This document shows positions 19,862 to 32,176 of a DNA stretch of 64,000 bases, in pieces (the stretch's first letter is position 1; each line of letters starts with the position of its first letter). The stretch is from Bretschneidera sinensis. Taxonomy: Eukaryota > Streptophyta > Magnoliopsida > Brassicales > Akaniaceae. A model generated the notes under the pieces. It made no database searches, was not told the origin of the DNA, and saw only the letters and a program-made list of their open reading frames with translations. The position numbers were made by a program, and so were the translations under genes. The stretch lies in NCBI GenBank assembly GCA_023935145.1, contig JALCZK010000215.1:25430-89429 (forward strand). The letters run 5' to 3'.

Positions 19862-20170
19862 TCCCCTTTTTACCCCTATTTTTTTCTTGAGCCACTTTAG
19901 CAATCAAGCGCGCCTCCGCAGTCAAGCGATCGTTACTACCGACAAGGGACTGGTCATGGGAGAAAATGTACCGGATTGCCTCGCGCCGTAGCGGGATCGG
20001 TTTACCCTATTATGCTCCGCTTTTTCAGGGACAAAATCTTGTGCGTCGATGGTTTCCTGGTCTTTTCTCAACCGGAGTTGTCGTTTTCGGAGGTGGGGGA
20101 CCACTGGGAAGTCCTCGTGTGCGTCGGTCGAAGTCCACCTGCTTATATTCAGAGACCACCATCACCGGAC

Positions 20171-20289
20171 GGGTGCGATCATACCAGCACTAAAGCACCG
20201 GATCCCGTCAGAACTCCGCACATAAGCGTGGTTGGGCGAGAGTAGTACTAGGATGGGTGACCTCCTGGGAAGTCCTCGTGTTGCCACCC
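20171..20289 (+). rRNA. 5S rRNA gene, full-length class L1
   Basis: Copy 49, distal T6, b-type spacer. Confidence 0.95.
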
Positions 20290-20599
20290 TCCCCTTTTTA
20301 CCCCTACTTTTTTCTTGAGCCACTTTAGCAATCAAGCGCGCCTCCGCAGTCAAGCGATCGTTACTACCGACAAGGGACTGGTCATGGGCGAAAATGTACC
20401 GGATTGCCTCGCGCCGTAGCGGGATCGGTTTACCCTATTATGCTCCGCTTTTTCAGGGACAAAATCTTGTGCGTCGAAGGTTTCCTGGTCTTTTCTCAAC
20501 CGGAGTTGTCGTTTTCGGAGGTGGGGGACCACTGGGAAGTCCTCGTGTGCGTCGGTCGAAGTCCACCTGCTTATATTCAGAGACCACCCATCACCTGAC

Positions 20600-20696
20600 G
20601 GGTACCGGATCCCATCAGAACTCCGCAGTTAAGCGTGCTTGGGCGAGAGTAGTACTAGGATGGGTGACCTCCTGGGAAGTCCTCGTGTTGCCACCC
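20600..20696 (+). rRNA. 5S rRNA gene, short class
   Basis: Copy 50, distal T7. Confidence 0.88.
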
Positions 20697-21006
20697 TCCC
20701 CTTTTTACCCCTATTTTTTTCTTGAGCCACTTTAGCAATCAAGCGCGCCTCCGCAGTCAAGCGATCGTTACTACCGACAAGGGACTGGTCATGGGAGAAA
20801 ATGTACCGGATTGCCTCGCGCCGTAGCGGGATCGGTTTACCCTATTATGCTCCGCTTTTTCAGGGACAAAATCTTGTGCGTCGATGGTTTCCTGGTCTTT
20901 TCTCAACCGGAGTTGTCGTTTTCGGAGGTGGGGGACCACTGGGAAGTCCTCGTGTGCGTCGGTCGAAGTCCACCTGCTTATATTCAGAGACCACCCATCA
21001 CCTGAC

Positions 21007-21103
21007 GGGTACCGGATCCCATCAGAACTCCGCAGTTAAGCGTGCTTGGGCGAGAGTAGTACTAGGATGGGTGACCTCCTGGGAAGTCCTCGTGTTGCCA
21101 CCC
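21007..21103 (+). rRNA. 5S rRNA gene, short class, chimeric unit
   Basis: Copy 51, distal T6. b-type spacer joined to a short gene, as in copy 39. Confidence 0.88.
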
Positions 21104-21413
21104 TCCCCTTTTTACCCCTACTTTTTTCTTGAGCCACTTTAGCAATCAAGCGCGCCTCCGCAGTCAAGCGATCGTTACTACCGACAAGGGACTGGTCATG
21201 GGCGAAAATGTACCGGATTGCCTCGCGCCGTAGCGGGATCGGTTTACCCTATTATGCTCCGCTTTTTCAGGGACAAAATCTTGTGCGTCGAAGGTTTCCT
21301 GGTCTTTTCTCAACCGGAGTTGTCGTTTTCGGAGGTGGGGGACCACTGGGAAGTCCTCGTGTGCGTCGGTCGAAGTCCACCTGCTTATATTCAGAGACCA
21401 CCCATCACCTGAC

Positions 21414-21510
21414 GGGTACCGGATCCCATCAGAACTCCGCAGTTAAGCGTGCTTGGGCGAGAGTAGTACTAGGATGGGTGACCTCCTGGGAAGTCCTCGT
21501 GTTGCCACCC
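21414..21510 (+). rRNA. 5S rRNA gene, short class
   Basis: Copy 52, distal T6. Confidence 0.88.
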
Positions 21511-21820
21511 TCCCCTTTTTACCCCTACTTTTTTCTTGAGCCACTTTAGCAATCAAGCGCGCCTCCGCAGTCAAGCGATCGTTACTACCGACAAGGGACT
21601 GGTCATGGGCGAAAATGTACCGGATTGCCTCGCGCCGTAGCGGGATCGGTTTACCCTATTATGCTCCGCTTTTTCAGGGACAAAATCTTGTGCGTCGAAG
21701 GTTTCCTGGTCTTTTCTCAACCGGAGTTGTCGTTTTCGGAGGTGGGGGACCACTGGGAAGTCCTCGTGTGCGTCGGTCGAAGTCCACCTGCTTATATTCA
21801 GAGACCACCCATCACCTGAC

Positions 21821-21917
21821 GGGTACCGGATCCCATCAGAACTCCGCAGTTAAGCGTGCTTGGGCGAGAGTAGTACTAGGATGGGTGACCTCCTGGGAAG
21901 TCCTCGTGTTGCCACCC
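21821..21917 (+). rRNA. 5S rRNA gene, short class
   Basis: Copy 53, distal T6. Confidence 0.88.
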
Positions 21918-22227
21918 TCCCCTTTTTACCCCTACTTTTTTCTTGAGCCACTTTAGCAATCAAGCGCGCCTCCGCAGTCAAGCGATCGTTACTACCGACA
22001 AGGGACTGGTCATGGGCGAAAATGTACCGGATTGCCTCGCGCCGTAGCGGGATCGGTTTACCCTATTATGCTCCGCTTTTTCAGGGACAAAATCTTGTGC
22101 GTCGAAGGTTTCCTGGTCTTTTCTCAACCGGAGTTGTCGTTTTCGGAGGTGGGGGACCACTGGGAAGTCCTCGTGTGCGTCGGTCGAAGTCCACCTGCTT
22201 ATATTCAGAGACCACCCATCACCTGAC

Positions 22228-22324
22228 GGGTACCGGATCCCATCAGAACTCCGCAGTTAAGCGTGCTTGGGCGAGAGTAGTACTAGGATGGGTGACCTCC
22301 TGGGAAGTCCTCGTGTTGCCACCC
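22228..22324 (+). rRNA. 5S rRNA gene, short class
   Basis: Copy 54, distal T7. Confidence 0.88.
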
Positions 22325-22633
22325 TCCCCTTTTTACCCCTATTTTTTTCTTGAGCCACTTTAGCAATCAAGCGCGCCTCCGCAGTCAAGCGATCGTTACT
22401 ACCGACAAGGGACTGGTCATGGGAGAAAATGTACCGGATTGCCTCGCGCCGTAGCGGGATCGGTTTACCCTATTATGCTCCGCTTTTTCAGGGACAAAAT
22501 CTTGTGCGTCGATGGTTTCCTGGTCTTTTCTCAACCGGAGTTGTCGTTTTCGGAGGTGGGGGACCACTGGGAAGTCCTCGTGTGCGTCGGTCGAAGTCCA
22601 CCTGCTTATATTCAGAGACCACCATCACCGGAC

Positions 22634-22752
22634 GGGTGCGATCATACCAGCACTAAAGCACCGGATCCCGTCAGAACTCCGCACATAAGCGTGGTTGGGC
22701 GAGAGTAGTACTAGGATGGGTGACCTCCTGGGAAGTCCTCGTGTTGCCACCC
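22634..22752 (+). rRNA. 5S rRNA gene, full-length class L1
   Basis: Copy 55, distal T7, b-type spacer. Confidence 0.95.
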
Positions 22753-23062
22753 TCCCCTTTTTACCCCTATTTTTTTCTTGAGCCACTTTAGCAATCAAGC
22801 GCGCCTCCGCAGTCAAGCGATCGTTACTACCGACAAGGGACTGGTCATGGGCGAAAATGTACCGGATTGCCTCGCGCCGTAGCGGGATCGGTTTACCCTA
22901 TTATGCTCCGCTTTTTCAGGGACAAAATCTTGTGCGTCGAAGGTTTCCTGGTCTTTTCTCAACCGGAGTTGTCGTTTTCGGAGGTGGGGGACCACTGGGA
23001 AGTCCTCGTGTGCGTCGGTCGAAGTCCACCTGCTTATATTCAGAGACCACCCATCACCTGAC

Positions 23063-23159
23063 GGGTACCGGATCCCATCAGAACTCCGCAGTTAAGCGTG
23101 CTTGGGCGAGAGTAGTACTAGGATGGGTGACCTCCTGGGAAGTCCTCGTGTTGCCACCC
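23063..23159 (+). rRNA. 5S rRNA gene, short class
   Basis: Copy 56, distal T7. Confidence 0.88.
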
Positions 23160-23468
23160 TCCCCTTTTTACCCCTATTTTTTTCTTGAGCCACTTTAGCA
23201 ATCAAGCGCGCCTCCGCAGTCAAGCGATCGTTACTACCGACAAGGGACTGGTCATGGGAGAAAATGTACCGGATTGCCTCGCGCCGTAGCGGGATCGGTT
23301 TACCCTATTATGCTCCGCTTTTTCAGGGACAAAATCTTGTGCGTCGATGGTTTCCTGGTCTTTTCTCAACCGGAGTTGTCGTTTTCGGAGGTGGGGGACC
23401 ACTGGGAAGTCCTCGTGTGCGTCGGTCGAAGTCCACCTGCTTATATTCAGAGACCACCATCACCGGAC

Positions 23469-23587
23469 GGGTGCGATCATACCAGCACTAAAGCACCGGA
23501 TCCCGTCAGAACTCCGCACATAAGCGTGGTTGGGCGAGAGTAGTACTAGGATGGGTGACCTCCTGGGAAGTCCTCGTGTTGCCACCC
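23469..23587 (+). rRNA. 5S rRNA gene, full-length class L1
   Basis: Copy 57, distal T6, b-type spacer. Confidence 0.95.
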
Positions 23588-23897
23588 TCCCCTTTTTACC
23601 CCTACTTTTTTCTTGAGCCACTTTAGCAATCAAGCGCGCCTCCGCAGTCAAGCGATCGTTACTACCGACAAGGGACTGGTCATGGGCGAAAATGTACCGG
23701 ATTGCCTCGCGCCGTAGCGGGATCGGTTTACCCTATTATGCTCCGCTTTTTCAGGGACAAAATCTTGTGCGTCGAAGGTTTCCTGGTCTTTTCTCAACCG
23801 GAGTTGTCGTTTTCGGAGGTGGGGGACCACTGGGAAGTCCTCGTGTGCGTCGGTCGAAGTCCACCTGCTTATATTCAGAGACCACCCATCACCTGAC

Positions 23898-23994
23898 GGG
23901 TACCGGATCCCATCAGAACTCCGCAGTTAAGCGTGCTTGGGCGAGAGTAGTACTAGGATGGGTGACCTCCTGGGAAGTCCTCGTGTTGCCACCC
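23898..23994 (+). rRNA. 5S rRNA gene, short class
   Basis: Copy 58, distal T7. Confidence 0.88.
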
Positions 23995-24303
23995 TCCCCT
24001 TTTTACCCCTATTTTTTTCTTGAGCCACTTTAGCAATCAAGCGCGCCTCCGCAGTCAAGCGATCGTTACTACCGACAAGGGACTGGTCATGGGAGAAAAT
24101 GTACCGGATTGCCTCGCGCCGTAGCGGGATCGGTTTACCCTATTATGCTCCGCTTTTTCAGGGACAAAATCTTGTGCGTCGATGGTTTCCTGGTCTTTTC
24201 TCAACCGGAGTTGTCGTTTTCGGAGGTGGGGGACCACTGGGAAGTCCTCGTGTGCGTCGGTCGAAGTCCACCTGCTTATATTCAGAGACCACCATCACCG
24301 GAC

Positions 24304-24422
24304 GGGTGCGATCATACCAGCACTAAAGCACCGGATCCCGTCAGAACTCCGCACATAAGCGTGGTTGGGCGAGAGTAGTACTAGGATGGGTGACCTCCTG
24401 GGAAGTCCTCGTGTTGCCACCC
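24304..24422 (+). rRNA. 5S rRNA gene, full-length class L1
   Basis: Copy 59, distal T7, b-type spacer. Confidence 0.95.
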
Positions 24423-24732
24423 TCCCCTTTTTACCCCTATTTTTTTCTTGAGCCACTTTAGCAATCAAGCGCGCCTCCGCAGTCAAGCGATCGTTACTAC
24501 CGACAAGGGACTGGTCATGGGCGAAAATGTACCGGATTGCCTCGCGCCGTAGCGGGATCGGTTTACCCTATTATGCTCCGCTTTTTCAGGGACAAAATCT
24601 TGTGCGTCGAAGGTTTCCTGGTCTTTTCTCAACCGGAGTTGTCGTTTTCGGAGGTGGGGGACCACTGGGAAGTCCTCGTGTGCGTCGGTCGAAGTCCACC
24701 TGCTTATATTCAGAGACCACCCATCACCTGAC

Positions 24733-24829
24733 GGGTACCGGATCCCATCAGAACTCCGCAGTTAAGCGTGCTTGGGCGAGAGTAGTACTAGGATGGGTGA
24801 CCTCCTGGGAAGTCCTCGTGTTGCCACCC
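24733..24829 (+). rRNA. 5S rRNA gene, short class
   Basis: Copy 60, distal T7. Confidence 0.88.
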
Positions 24830-25138
24830 TCCCCTTTTTACCCCTATTTTTTTCTTGAGCCACTTTAGCAATCAAGCGCGCCTCCGCAGTCAAGCGATCG
24901 TTACTACCGACAAGGGACTGGTCATGGGAGAAAATGTACCGGATTGCCTCGCGCCGTAGCGGGATCGGTTTACCCTATTATGCTCCGCTTTTTCAGGGAC
25001 AAAATCTTGTGCGTCGATGGTTTCCTGGTCTTTTCTCAACCGGAGTTGTCGTTTTCGGAGGTGGGGGACCACTGGGAAGTCCTCGTGTGCGTCGGTCGAA
25101 GTCCACCTGCTTATATTCAGAGACCACCATCACCGGAC

Positions 25139-25257
25139 GGGTGCGATCATACCAGCACTAAAGCACCGGATCCCGTCAGAACTCCGCACATAAGCGTGGT
25201 TGGGCGAGAGTAGTACTAGGATGGGTGACCTCCTGGGAAGTCCTCGTGTTGCCACCC
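25139..25257 (+). rRNA. 5S rRNA gene, full-length class L1
   Basis: Copy 61, distal T6, b-type spacer. It is the last full-length gene before a 19.8-kb stretch without one. Confidence 0.95.
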
Positions 25258-25567
25258 TCCCCTTTTTACCCCTACTTTTTTCTTGAGCCACTTTAGCAAT
25301 CAAGCGCGCCTCCGCAGTCAAGCGATCGTTACTACCGACAAGGGACTGGTCATGGGCGAAAATGTACCGGATTGCCTCGCGCCGTAGCGGGATCGGTTTA
25401 CCCTATTATGCTCCGCTTTTTCAGGGACAAAATCTTGTGCGTCGAAGGTTTCCTGGTCTTTTCTCAACCGGAGTTGTCGTTTTCGGAGGTGGGGGACCAC
25501 TGGGAAGTCCTCGTGTGCGTCGGTCGAAGTCCACCTGCTTATATTCAGAGACCACCCATCACCTGAC

Positions 25568-25664
25568 GGGTACCGGATCCCGTCAGAACTCCGCAGTTAA
25601 GCGTGCTTGGGCGAGAGTAGTACTAGGATGGGTGACCTCCTGGGAAGTCCTCGTGTTGCCACCC
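25568..25664 (+). rRNA. 5S rRNA gene, short class with A37G
   Basis: Copy 62, distal T6. Shares A37G and context with copy 26. Confidence 0.88.
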
Positions 25665-25974
25665 TCCCCTTTTTACCCCTACTTTTTTCTTGAGCCACTT
25701 TAGCAATCAAGCGCGCCTCCGCAGTCAAGCGATCGTTACTACCGACAAGGGACTGGTCATGGGCGAAAATGTACCGGATTGCCTCGCGCCGTAGCGGGAT
25801 CGGTTTACCCTATTATGCTCCGCTTTTTCAGGGACAAAATCTTGTGCGTCGAAGGTTTCCTGGTCTTTTCTCAACCGGAGTTGTCGTTTTCGGAGGTGGG
25901 GGACCACTGGGAAGTCCTCGTGTGCGTCGGTCGAAGTCCACCTGCTTATATTCAGAGACCACCCATCACCTGAC

Positions 25975-26071
25975 GGGTACCGGATCCCATCAGAACTCCG
26001 CAGTTAAGCGTGCTTGGGCGAGAGTAGTACTAGGATGGGTGACCTCCTGGGAAGTCCTCGTGTTGCCACCC
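25975..26071 (+). rRNA. 5S rRNA gene, short class
   Basis: Copy 63, distal T6; last unit before the strict dimer block. Confidence 0.88.
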
Positions 26072-26381
26072 TCCCCTTTTTACCCCTACTTTTTTCTTGA
26101 GCCACTTTAGCAATCAAGCGCGCCTCCGCAGTCAAGCGATCGTTACTACCGACAAGGGACTGGTCATGGGCGAAAATGTACCGGATTGCCTCGCGCCGTA
26201 GCGGGATCGGTTTACCCTATTATGCTCCGCTTTTTCAGGGACAAAATCTTGTGCGTCGAAGGTTTCCTGGTCTTTTCTCAACCGGAGTTGTCGTTTTCGG
26301 AGGTGGGGGACCACTGGGAAGTCCTCGTGTGCGTCGGTCGAAGTCCACCTGCTTATATTCAGAGACCACCCATCACCTGAC

Positions 26382-26478
26382 GGGTACCGGATCCCATCAG
26401 AACTCCGCAGTTAAGCGTGCTTGGGCGAGAGTAGTACTAGGATGGGTGACCTCCTGGGAAGTCCTCGTGTTGCCACCC
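26382..26478 (+). rRNA. 5S rRNA gene, short class
   Basis: Copy 64, distal T7 (dimer 1). Confidence 0.88.
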
Positions 26479-26788
26479 TCCCCTTTTTACCCCTATTTTT
26501 TTCTTGAGCCACTTTAGCAATCAAGCGCGCCTCCGCAGTCAAGCGATCGTTACTACCGACAAGGGACTGGTCATGGGCGAAAATGTACCGGATTGCCTCG
26601 CGCCGTAGCGGGATCGGTTTACCCTATTATGCTCCGCTTTTTCAGGGACAAAATCTTGTGCGTCGAAGGTTTCCTGGTCTTTTCTCAACCGGAGTTGTCG
26701 TTTTCGGAGGTGGGGGACCACTGGGAAGTCCTCGTGTGCGTCGGTCGAAGTCCACCTGCTTATATTCAGAGACCACCCATCACCTGAC

Positions 26789-26885
26789 GGGTACCGGATC
26801 CCATCAGAACTCCGCAGTTAAGCGTGCTTGGGCGAGAGTAGTACTAGGATGGGTGACCTCCTGGGAAGTCCTCGTGTTGCCACCC
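26789..26885 (+). rRNA. 5S rRNA gene, short class
   Basis: Copy 65, distal T6 (dimer 1). Confidence 0.88.
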
Positions 26886-27195
26886 TCCCCTTTTTACCCC
26901 TACTTTTTTCTTGAGCCACTTTAGCAATCAAGCGCGCCTCCGCAGTCAAGCGATCGTTACTACCGACAAGGGACTGGTCATGGGCGAAAATGTACCGGAT
27001 TGCCTCGCGCCGTAGCGGGATCGGTTTACCCTATTATGCTCCGCTTTTTCAGGGACAAAATCTTGTGCGTCGAAGGTTTCCTGGTCTTTTCTCAACCGGA
27101 GTTGTCGTTTTCGGAGGTGGGGGACCACTGGGAAGTCCTCGTGTGCGTCGGTCGAAGTCCACCTGCTTATATTCAGAGACCACCCATCACCTGAC

Positions 27196-27292
27196 GGGTA
27201 CCGGATCCCATCAGAACTCCGCAGTTAAGCGTGCTTGGGCGAGAGTAGTACTAGGATGGGTGACCTCCTGGGAAGTCCTCGTGTTGCCACCC
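27196..27292 (+). rRNA. 5S rRNA gene, short class
   Basis: Copy 66, distal T7 (dimer 2). Private T at 27350 in the following A-box-like fragment. Confidence 0.88.
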
Positions 27293-27602
27293 TCCCCTTT
27301 TTACCCCTATTTTTTTCTTGAGCCACTTTAGCAATCAAGCGCGCCTCCGTAGTCAAGCGATCGTTACTACCGACAAGGGACTGGTCATGGGCGAAAATGT
27401 ACCGGATTGCCTCGCGCCGTAGCGGGATCGGTTTACCCTATTATGCTCCGCTTTTTCAGGGACAAAATCTTGTGCGTCGAAGGTTTCCTGGTCTTTTCTC
27501 AACCGGAGTTGTCGTTTTCGGAGGTGGGGGACCACTGGGAAGTCCTCGTGTGCGTCGGTCGAAGTCCACCTGCTTATATTCAGAGACCACCCATCACCTG
27601 AC

Positions 27603-27699
27603 GGGTACCGGATCCCATCAGAACTCCGCAGTTAAGCGTGCTTGGGCGAGAGTAGTACTAGGATGGGTGACCTCCTGGGAAGTCCTCGTGTTGCCACCC
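27603..27699 (+). rRNA. 5S rRNA gene, short class
   Basis: Copy 67, distal T6 (dimer 2). Confidence 0.88.
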
Positions 27700-28009
27700 T
27701 CCCCTTTTTACCCCTACTTTTTTCTTGAGCCACTTTAGCAATCAAGCGCGCCTCCGCAGTCAAGCGATCGTTACTACCGACAAGGGACTGGTCATGGGCG
27801 AAAATGTACCGGATTGCCTCGCGCCGTAGCGGGATCGGTTTACCCTATTATGCTCCGCTTTTTCAGGGACAAAATCTTGTGCGTCGAAGGTTTCCTGGTC
27901 TTTTCTCAACCGGAGTTGTCGTTTTCGGAGGTGGGGGACCACTGGGAAGTCCTCGTGTGCGTCGGTCGAAGTCCACCTGCTTATATTCAGAGACCACCCA
28001 TCACCTGAC

Positions 28010-28106
28010 GGGTACCGGATCCCATCAGAACTCCGCAGTTAAGCGTGCTTGGGCGAGAGTAGTACTAGGATGGGTGACCTCCTGGGAAGTCCTCGTGTTG
28101 CCACCC
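28010..28106 (+). rRNA. 5S rRNA gene, short class
   Basis: Copy 68, distal T7 (dimer 3). Confidence 0.88.
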
Positions 28107-28416
28107 TCCCCTTTTTACCCCTATTTTTTTCTTGAGCCACTTTAGCAATCAAGCGCGCCTCCGCAGTCAAGCGATCGTTACTACCGACAAGGGACTGGTC
28201 ATGGGCGAAAATGTACCGGATTGCCTCGCGCCGTAGCGGGATCGGTTTACCCTATTATGCTCCGCTTTTTCAGGGACAAAATCTTGTGCGTCGAAGGTTT
28301 CCTGGTCTTTTCTCAACCGGAGTTGTCGTTTTCGGAGGTGGGGGACCACTGGGAAGTCCTCGTGTGCGTCGGTCGAAGTCCACCTGCTTATATTCAGAGA
28401 CCACCCATCACCTGAC

Positions 28417-28513
28417 GGGTACCGGATCCCATCAGAACTCCGCAGTTAAGCGTGCTTGGGCGAGAGTAGTACTAGGATGGGTGACCTCCTGGGAAGTCCT
28501 CGTGTTGCCACCC
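28417..28513 (+). rRNA. 5S rRNA gene, short class
   Basis: Copy 69, distal T6 (dimer 3). Confidence 0.88.
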
Positions 28514-28823
28514 TCCCCTTTTTACCCCTACTTTTTTCTTGAGCCACTTTAGCAATCAAGCGCGCCTCCGCAGTCAAGCGATCGTTACTACCGACAAGGG
28601 ACTGGTCATGGGCGAAAATGTACCGGATTGCCTCGCGCCGTAGCGGGATCGGTTTACCCTATTATGCTCCGCTTTTTCAGGGACAAAATCTTGTGCGTCG
28701 AAGGTTTCCTGGTCTTTTCTCAACCGGAGTTGTCGTTTTCGGAGGTGGGGGACCACTGGGAAGTCCTCGTGTGCGTCGGTCGAAGTCCACCTGCTTATAT
28801 TCAGAGACCACCCATCACCTGAC

Positions 28824-28920
28824 GGGTACCGGATCCCATCAGAACTCCGCAGTTAAGCGTGCTTGGGCGAGAGTAGTACTAGGATGGGTGACCTCCTGGG
28901 AAGTCCTCGTGTTGCCACCC
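28824..28920 (+). rRNA. 5S rRNA gene, short class
   Basis: Copy 70, distal T7 (dimer 4). Confidence 0.88.
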
Positions 28921-29230
28921 TCCCCTTTTTACCCCTATTTTTTTCTTGAGCCACTTTAGCAATCAAGCGCGCCTCCGCAGTCAAGCGATCGTTACTACCG
29001 ACAAGGGACTGGTCATGGGCGAAAATGTACCGGATTGCCTCGCGCCGTAGCGGGATCGGTTTACCCTATTATGCTCCGCTTTTTCAGGGACAAAATCTTG
29101 TGCGTCGAAGGTTTCCTGGTCTTTTCTCAACCGGAGTTGTCGTTTTCGGAGGTGGGGGACCACTGGGAAGTCCTCGTGTGCGTCGGTCGAAGTCCACCTG
29201 CTTATATTCAGAGACCACCCATCACCTGAC

Positions 29231-29327
29231 GGGTACCGGATCCCATCAGAACTCCGCAGTTAAGCGTGCTTGGGCGAGAGTAGTACTAGGATGGGTGACC
29301 TCCTGGGAAGTCCTCGTGTTGCCACCC
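29231..29327 (+). rRNA. 5S rRNA gene, short class
   Basis: Copy 71, distal T6 (dimer 4). Confidence 0.88.
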
Positions 29328-29637
29328 TCCCCTTTTTACCCCTACTTTTTTCTTGAGCCACTTTAGCAATCAAGCGCGCCTCCGCAGTCAAGCGATCGTT
29401 ACTACCGACAAGGGACTGGTCATGGGCGAAAATGTACCGGATTGCCTCGCGCCGTAGCGGGATCGGTTTACCCTATTATGCTCCGCTTTTTCAGGGACAA
29501 AATCTTGTGCGTCGAAGGTTTCCTGGTCTTTTCTCAACCGGAGTTGTCGTTTTCGGAGGTGGGGGACCACTGGGAAGTCCTCGTGTGCGTCGGTCGAAGT
29601 CCACCTGCTTATATTCAGAGACCACCCATCACCTGAC

Positions 29638-29734
29638 GGGTACCGGATCCCATCAGAACTCCGCAGTTAAGCGTGCTTGGGCGAGAGTAGTACTAGGATG
29701 GGTGACCTCCTGGGAAGTCCTCGTGTTGCCACCC
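29638..29734 (+). rRNA. 5S rRNA gene, short class
   Basis: Copy 72, distal T7 (dimer 5). Confidence 0.88.
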
Positions 29735-30044
29735 TCCCCTTTTTACCCCTATTTTTTTCTTGAGCCACTTTAGCAATCAAGCGCGCCTCCGCAGTCAAGC
29801 GATCGTTACTACCGACAAGGGACTGGTCATGGGCGAAAATGTACCGGATTGCCTCGCGCCGTAGCGGGATCGGTTTACCCTATTATGCTCCGCTTTTTCA
29901 GGGACAAAATCTTGTGCGTCGAAGGTTTCCTGGTCTTTTCTCAACCGGAGTTGTCGTTTTCGGAGGTGGGGGACCACTGGGAAGTCCTCGTGTGCGTCGG
30001 TCGAAGTCCACCTGCTTATATTCAGAGACCACCCATCACCTGAC

Positions 30045-30141
30045 GGGTACCGGATCCCATCAGAACTCCGCAGTTAAGCGTGCTTGGGCGAGAGTAGTAC
30101 TAGGATGGGTGACCTCCTGGGAAGTCCTCGTGTTGCCACCC
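30045..30141 (+). rRNA. 5S rRNA gene, short class
   Basis: Copy 73, distal T6 (dimer 5). Confidence 0.88.
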
Positions 30142-30451
30142 TCCCCTTTTTACCCCTACTTTTTTCTTGAGCCACTTTAGCAATCAAGCGCGCCTCCGCA
30201 GTCAAGCGATCGTTACTACCGACAAGGGACTGGTCATGGGCGAAAATGTACCGGATTGCCTCGCGCCGTAGCGGGATCGGTTTACCCTATTATGCTCCGC
30301 TTTTTCAGGGACAAAATCTTGTGCGTCGAAGGTTTCCTGGTCTTTTCTCAACCGGAGTTGTCGTTTTCGGAGGTGGGGGACCACTGGGAAGTCCTCGTGT
30401 GCGTCGGTCGAAGTCCACCTGCTTATATTCAGAGACCACCCATCACCTGAC

Positions 30452-30548
30452 GGGTACCGGATCCCATCAGAACTCCGCAGTTAAGCGTGCTTGGGCGAGA
30501 GTAGTACTAGGATGGGTGACCTCCTGGGAAGTCCTCGTGTTGCCACCC
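30452..30548 (+). rRNA. 5S rRNA gene, short class
   Basis: Copy 74, distal T7 (dimer 6). Confidence 0.88.
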
Positions 30549-30858
30549 TCCCCTTTTTACCCCTATTTTTTTCTTGAGCCACTTTAGCAATCAAGCGCGC
30601 CTCCGCAGTCAAGCGATCGTTACTACCGACAAGGGACTGGTCATGGGCGAAAATGTACCGGATTGCCTCGCGCCGTAGCGGGATCGGTTTACCCTATTAT
30701 GCTCCGCTTTTTCAGGGACAAAATCTTGTGCGTCGAAGGTTTCCTGGTCTTTTCTCAACCGGAGTTGTCGTTTTCGGAGGTGGGGGACCACTGGGAAGTC
30801 CTCGTGTGCGTCGGTCGAAGTCCACCTGCTTATATTCAGAGACCACCCATCACCTGAC

Positions 30859-30955
30859 GGGTACCGGATCCCATCAGAACTCCGCAGTTAAGCGTGCTTG
30901 GGCGAGAGTAGTACTAGGATGGGTGACCTCCTGGGAAGTCCTCGTGTTGCCACCC
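30859..30955 (+). rRNA. 5S rRNA gene, short class
   Basis: Copy 75, distal T6 (dimer 6). Confidence 0.88.
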
Positions 30956-31265
30956 TCCCCTTTTTACCCCTACTTTTTTCTTGAGCCACTTTAGCAATCA
31001 AGCGCGCCTCCGCAGTCAAGCGATCGTTACTACCGACAAGGGACTGGTCATGGGCGAAAATGTACCGGATTGCCTCGCGCCGTAGCGGGATCGGTTTACC
31101 CTATTATGCTCCGCTTTTTCAGGGACAAAATCTTGTGCGTCGAAGGTTTCCTGGTCTTTTCTCAACCGGAGTTGTCGTTTTCGGAGGTGGGGGACCACTG
31201 GGAAGTCCTCGTGTGCGTCGGTCGAAGTCCACCTGCTTATATTCAGAGACCACCCATCACCTGAC

Positions 31266-31362
31266 GGGTACCGGATCCCATCAGAACTCCGCAGTTAAGC
31301 GTGCTTGGGCGAGAGTAGTACTAGGATGGGTGACCTCCTGGGAAGTCCTCGTGTTGCCACCC
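31266..31362 (+). rRNA. 5S rRNA gene, short class
   Basis: Copy 76, distal T7 (dimer 7). Confidence 0.88.
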
Positions 31363-31672
31363 TCCCCTTTTTACCCCTATTTTTTTCTTGAGCCACTTTA
31401 GCAATCAAGCGCGCCTCCGCAGTCAAGCGATCGTTACTACCGACAAGGGACTGGTCATGGGCGAAAATGTACCGGATTGCCTCGCGCCGTAGCGGGATCG
31501 GTTTACCCTATTATGCTCCGCTTTTTCAGGGACAAAATCTTGTGCGTCGAAGGTTTCCTGGTCTTTTCTCAACCGGAGTTGTCGTTTTCGGAGGTGGGGG
31601 ACCACTGGGAAGTCCTCGTGTGCGTCGGTCGAAGTCCACCTGCTTATATTCAGAGACCACCCATCACCTGAC

Positions 31673-31769
31673 GGGTACCGGATCCCATCAGAACTCCGCA
31701 GTTAAGCGTGCTTGGGCGAGAGTAGTACTAGGATGGGTGACCTCCTGGGAAGTCCTCGTGTTGCCACCC
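31673..31769 (+). rRNA. 5S rRNA gene, short class
   Basis: Copy 77, distal T6 (dimer 7). Confidence 0.88.
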
Positions 31770-32079
31770 TCCCCTTTTTACCCCTACTTTTTTCTTGAGC
31801 CACTTTAGCAATCAAGCGCGCCTCCGCAGTCAAGCGATCGTTACTACCGACAAGGGACTGGTCATGGGCGAAAATGTACCGGATTGCCTCGCGCCGTAGC
31901 GGGATCGGTTTACCCTATTATGCTCCGCTTTTTCAGGGACAAAATCTTGTGCGTCGAAGGTTTCCTGGTCTTTTCTCAACCGGAGTTGTCGTTTTCGGAG
32001 GTGGGGGACCACTGGGAAGTCCTCGTGTGCGTCGGTCGAAGTCCACCTGCTTATATTCAGAGACCACCCATCACCTGAC

Positions 32080-32176
32080 GGGTACCGGATCCCATCAGAA
32101 CTCCGCAGTTAAGCGTGCTTGGGCGAGAGTAGTACTAGGATGGGTGACCTCCTGGGAAGTCCTCGTGTTGCCACCC
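32080..32176 (+). rRNA. 5S rRNA gene, short class
   Basis: Copy 78, distal T7 (dimer 8). Confidence 0.88.

Larger units (their letters stand above)
19131..20800 (+). repeat. 1,670-bp tetramer L1-S-L1-S, copy 4
   Basis: Same markers as copy 3; followed by a chimeric unit at 20801. Confidence 0.85.
20801..22428 (+). repeat. Four-unit block starting with a chimeric unit, copy 2
   Basis: Same structure and tract order as 15833-17460, 4,968 bp downstream of it. Confidence 0.85.
22429..24098 (+). repeat. 1,670-bp tetramer L1-S-L1-S, copy 5
   Basis: Same markers; follows the second chimeric S-S-S-S block. Confidence 0.85.
24099..25768 (+). repeat. 1,670-bp tetramer L1-S-L1-S, copy 6
   Basis: The fourth gene carries A37G and T6, exactly as in copy 1, which lies 14,884 bp upstream. 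Confidence 0.85.
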
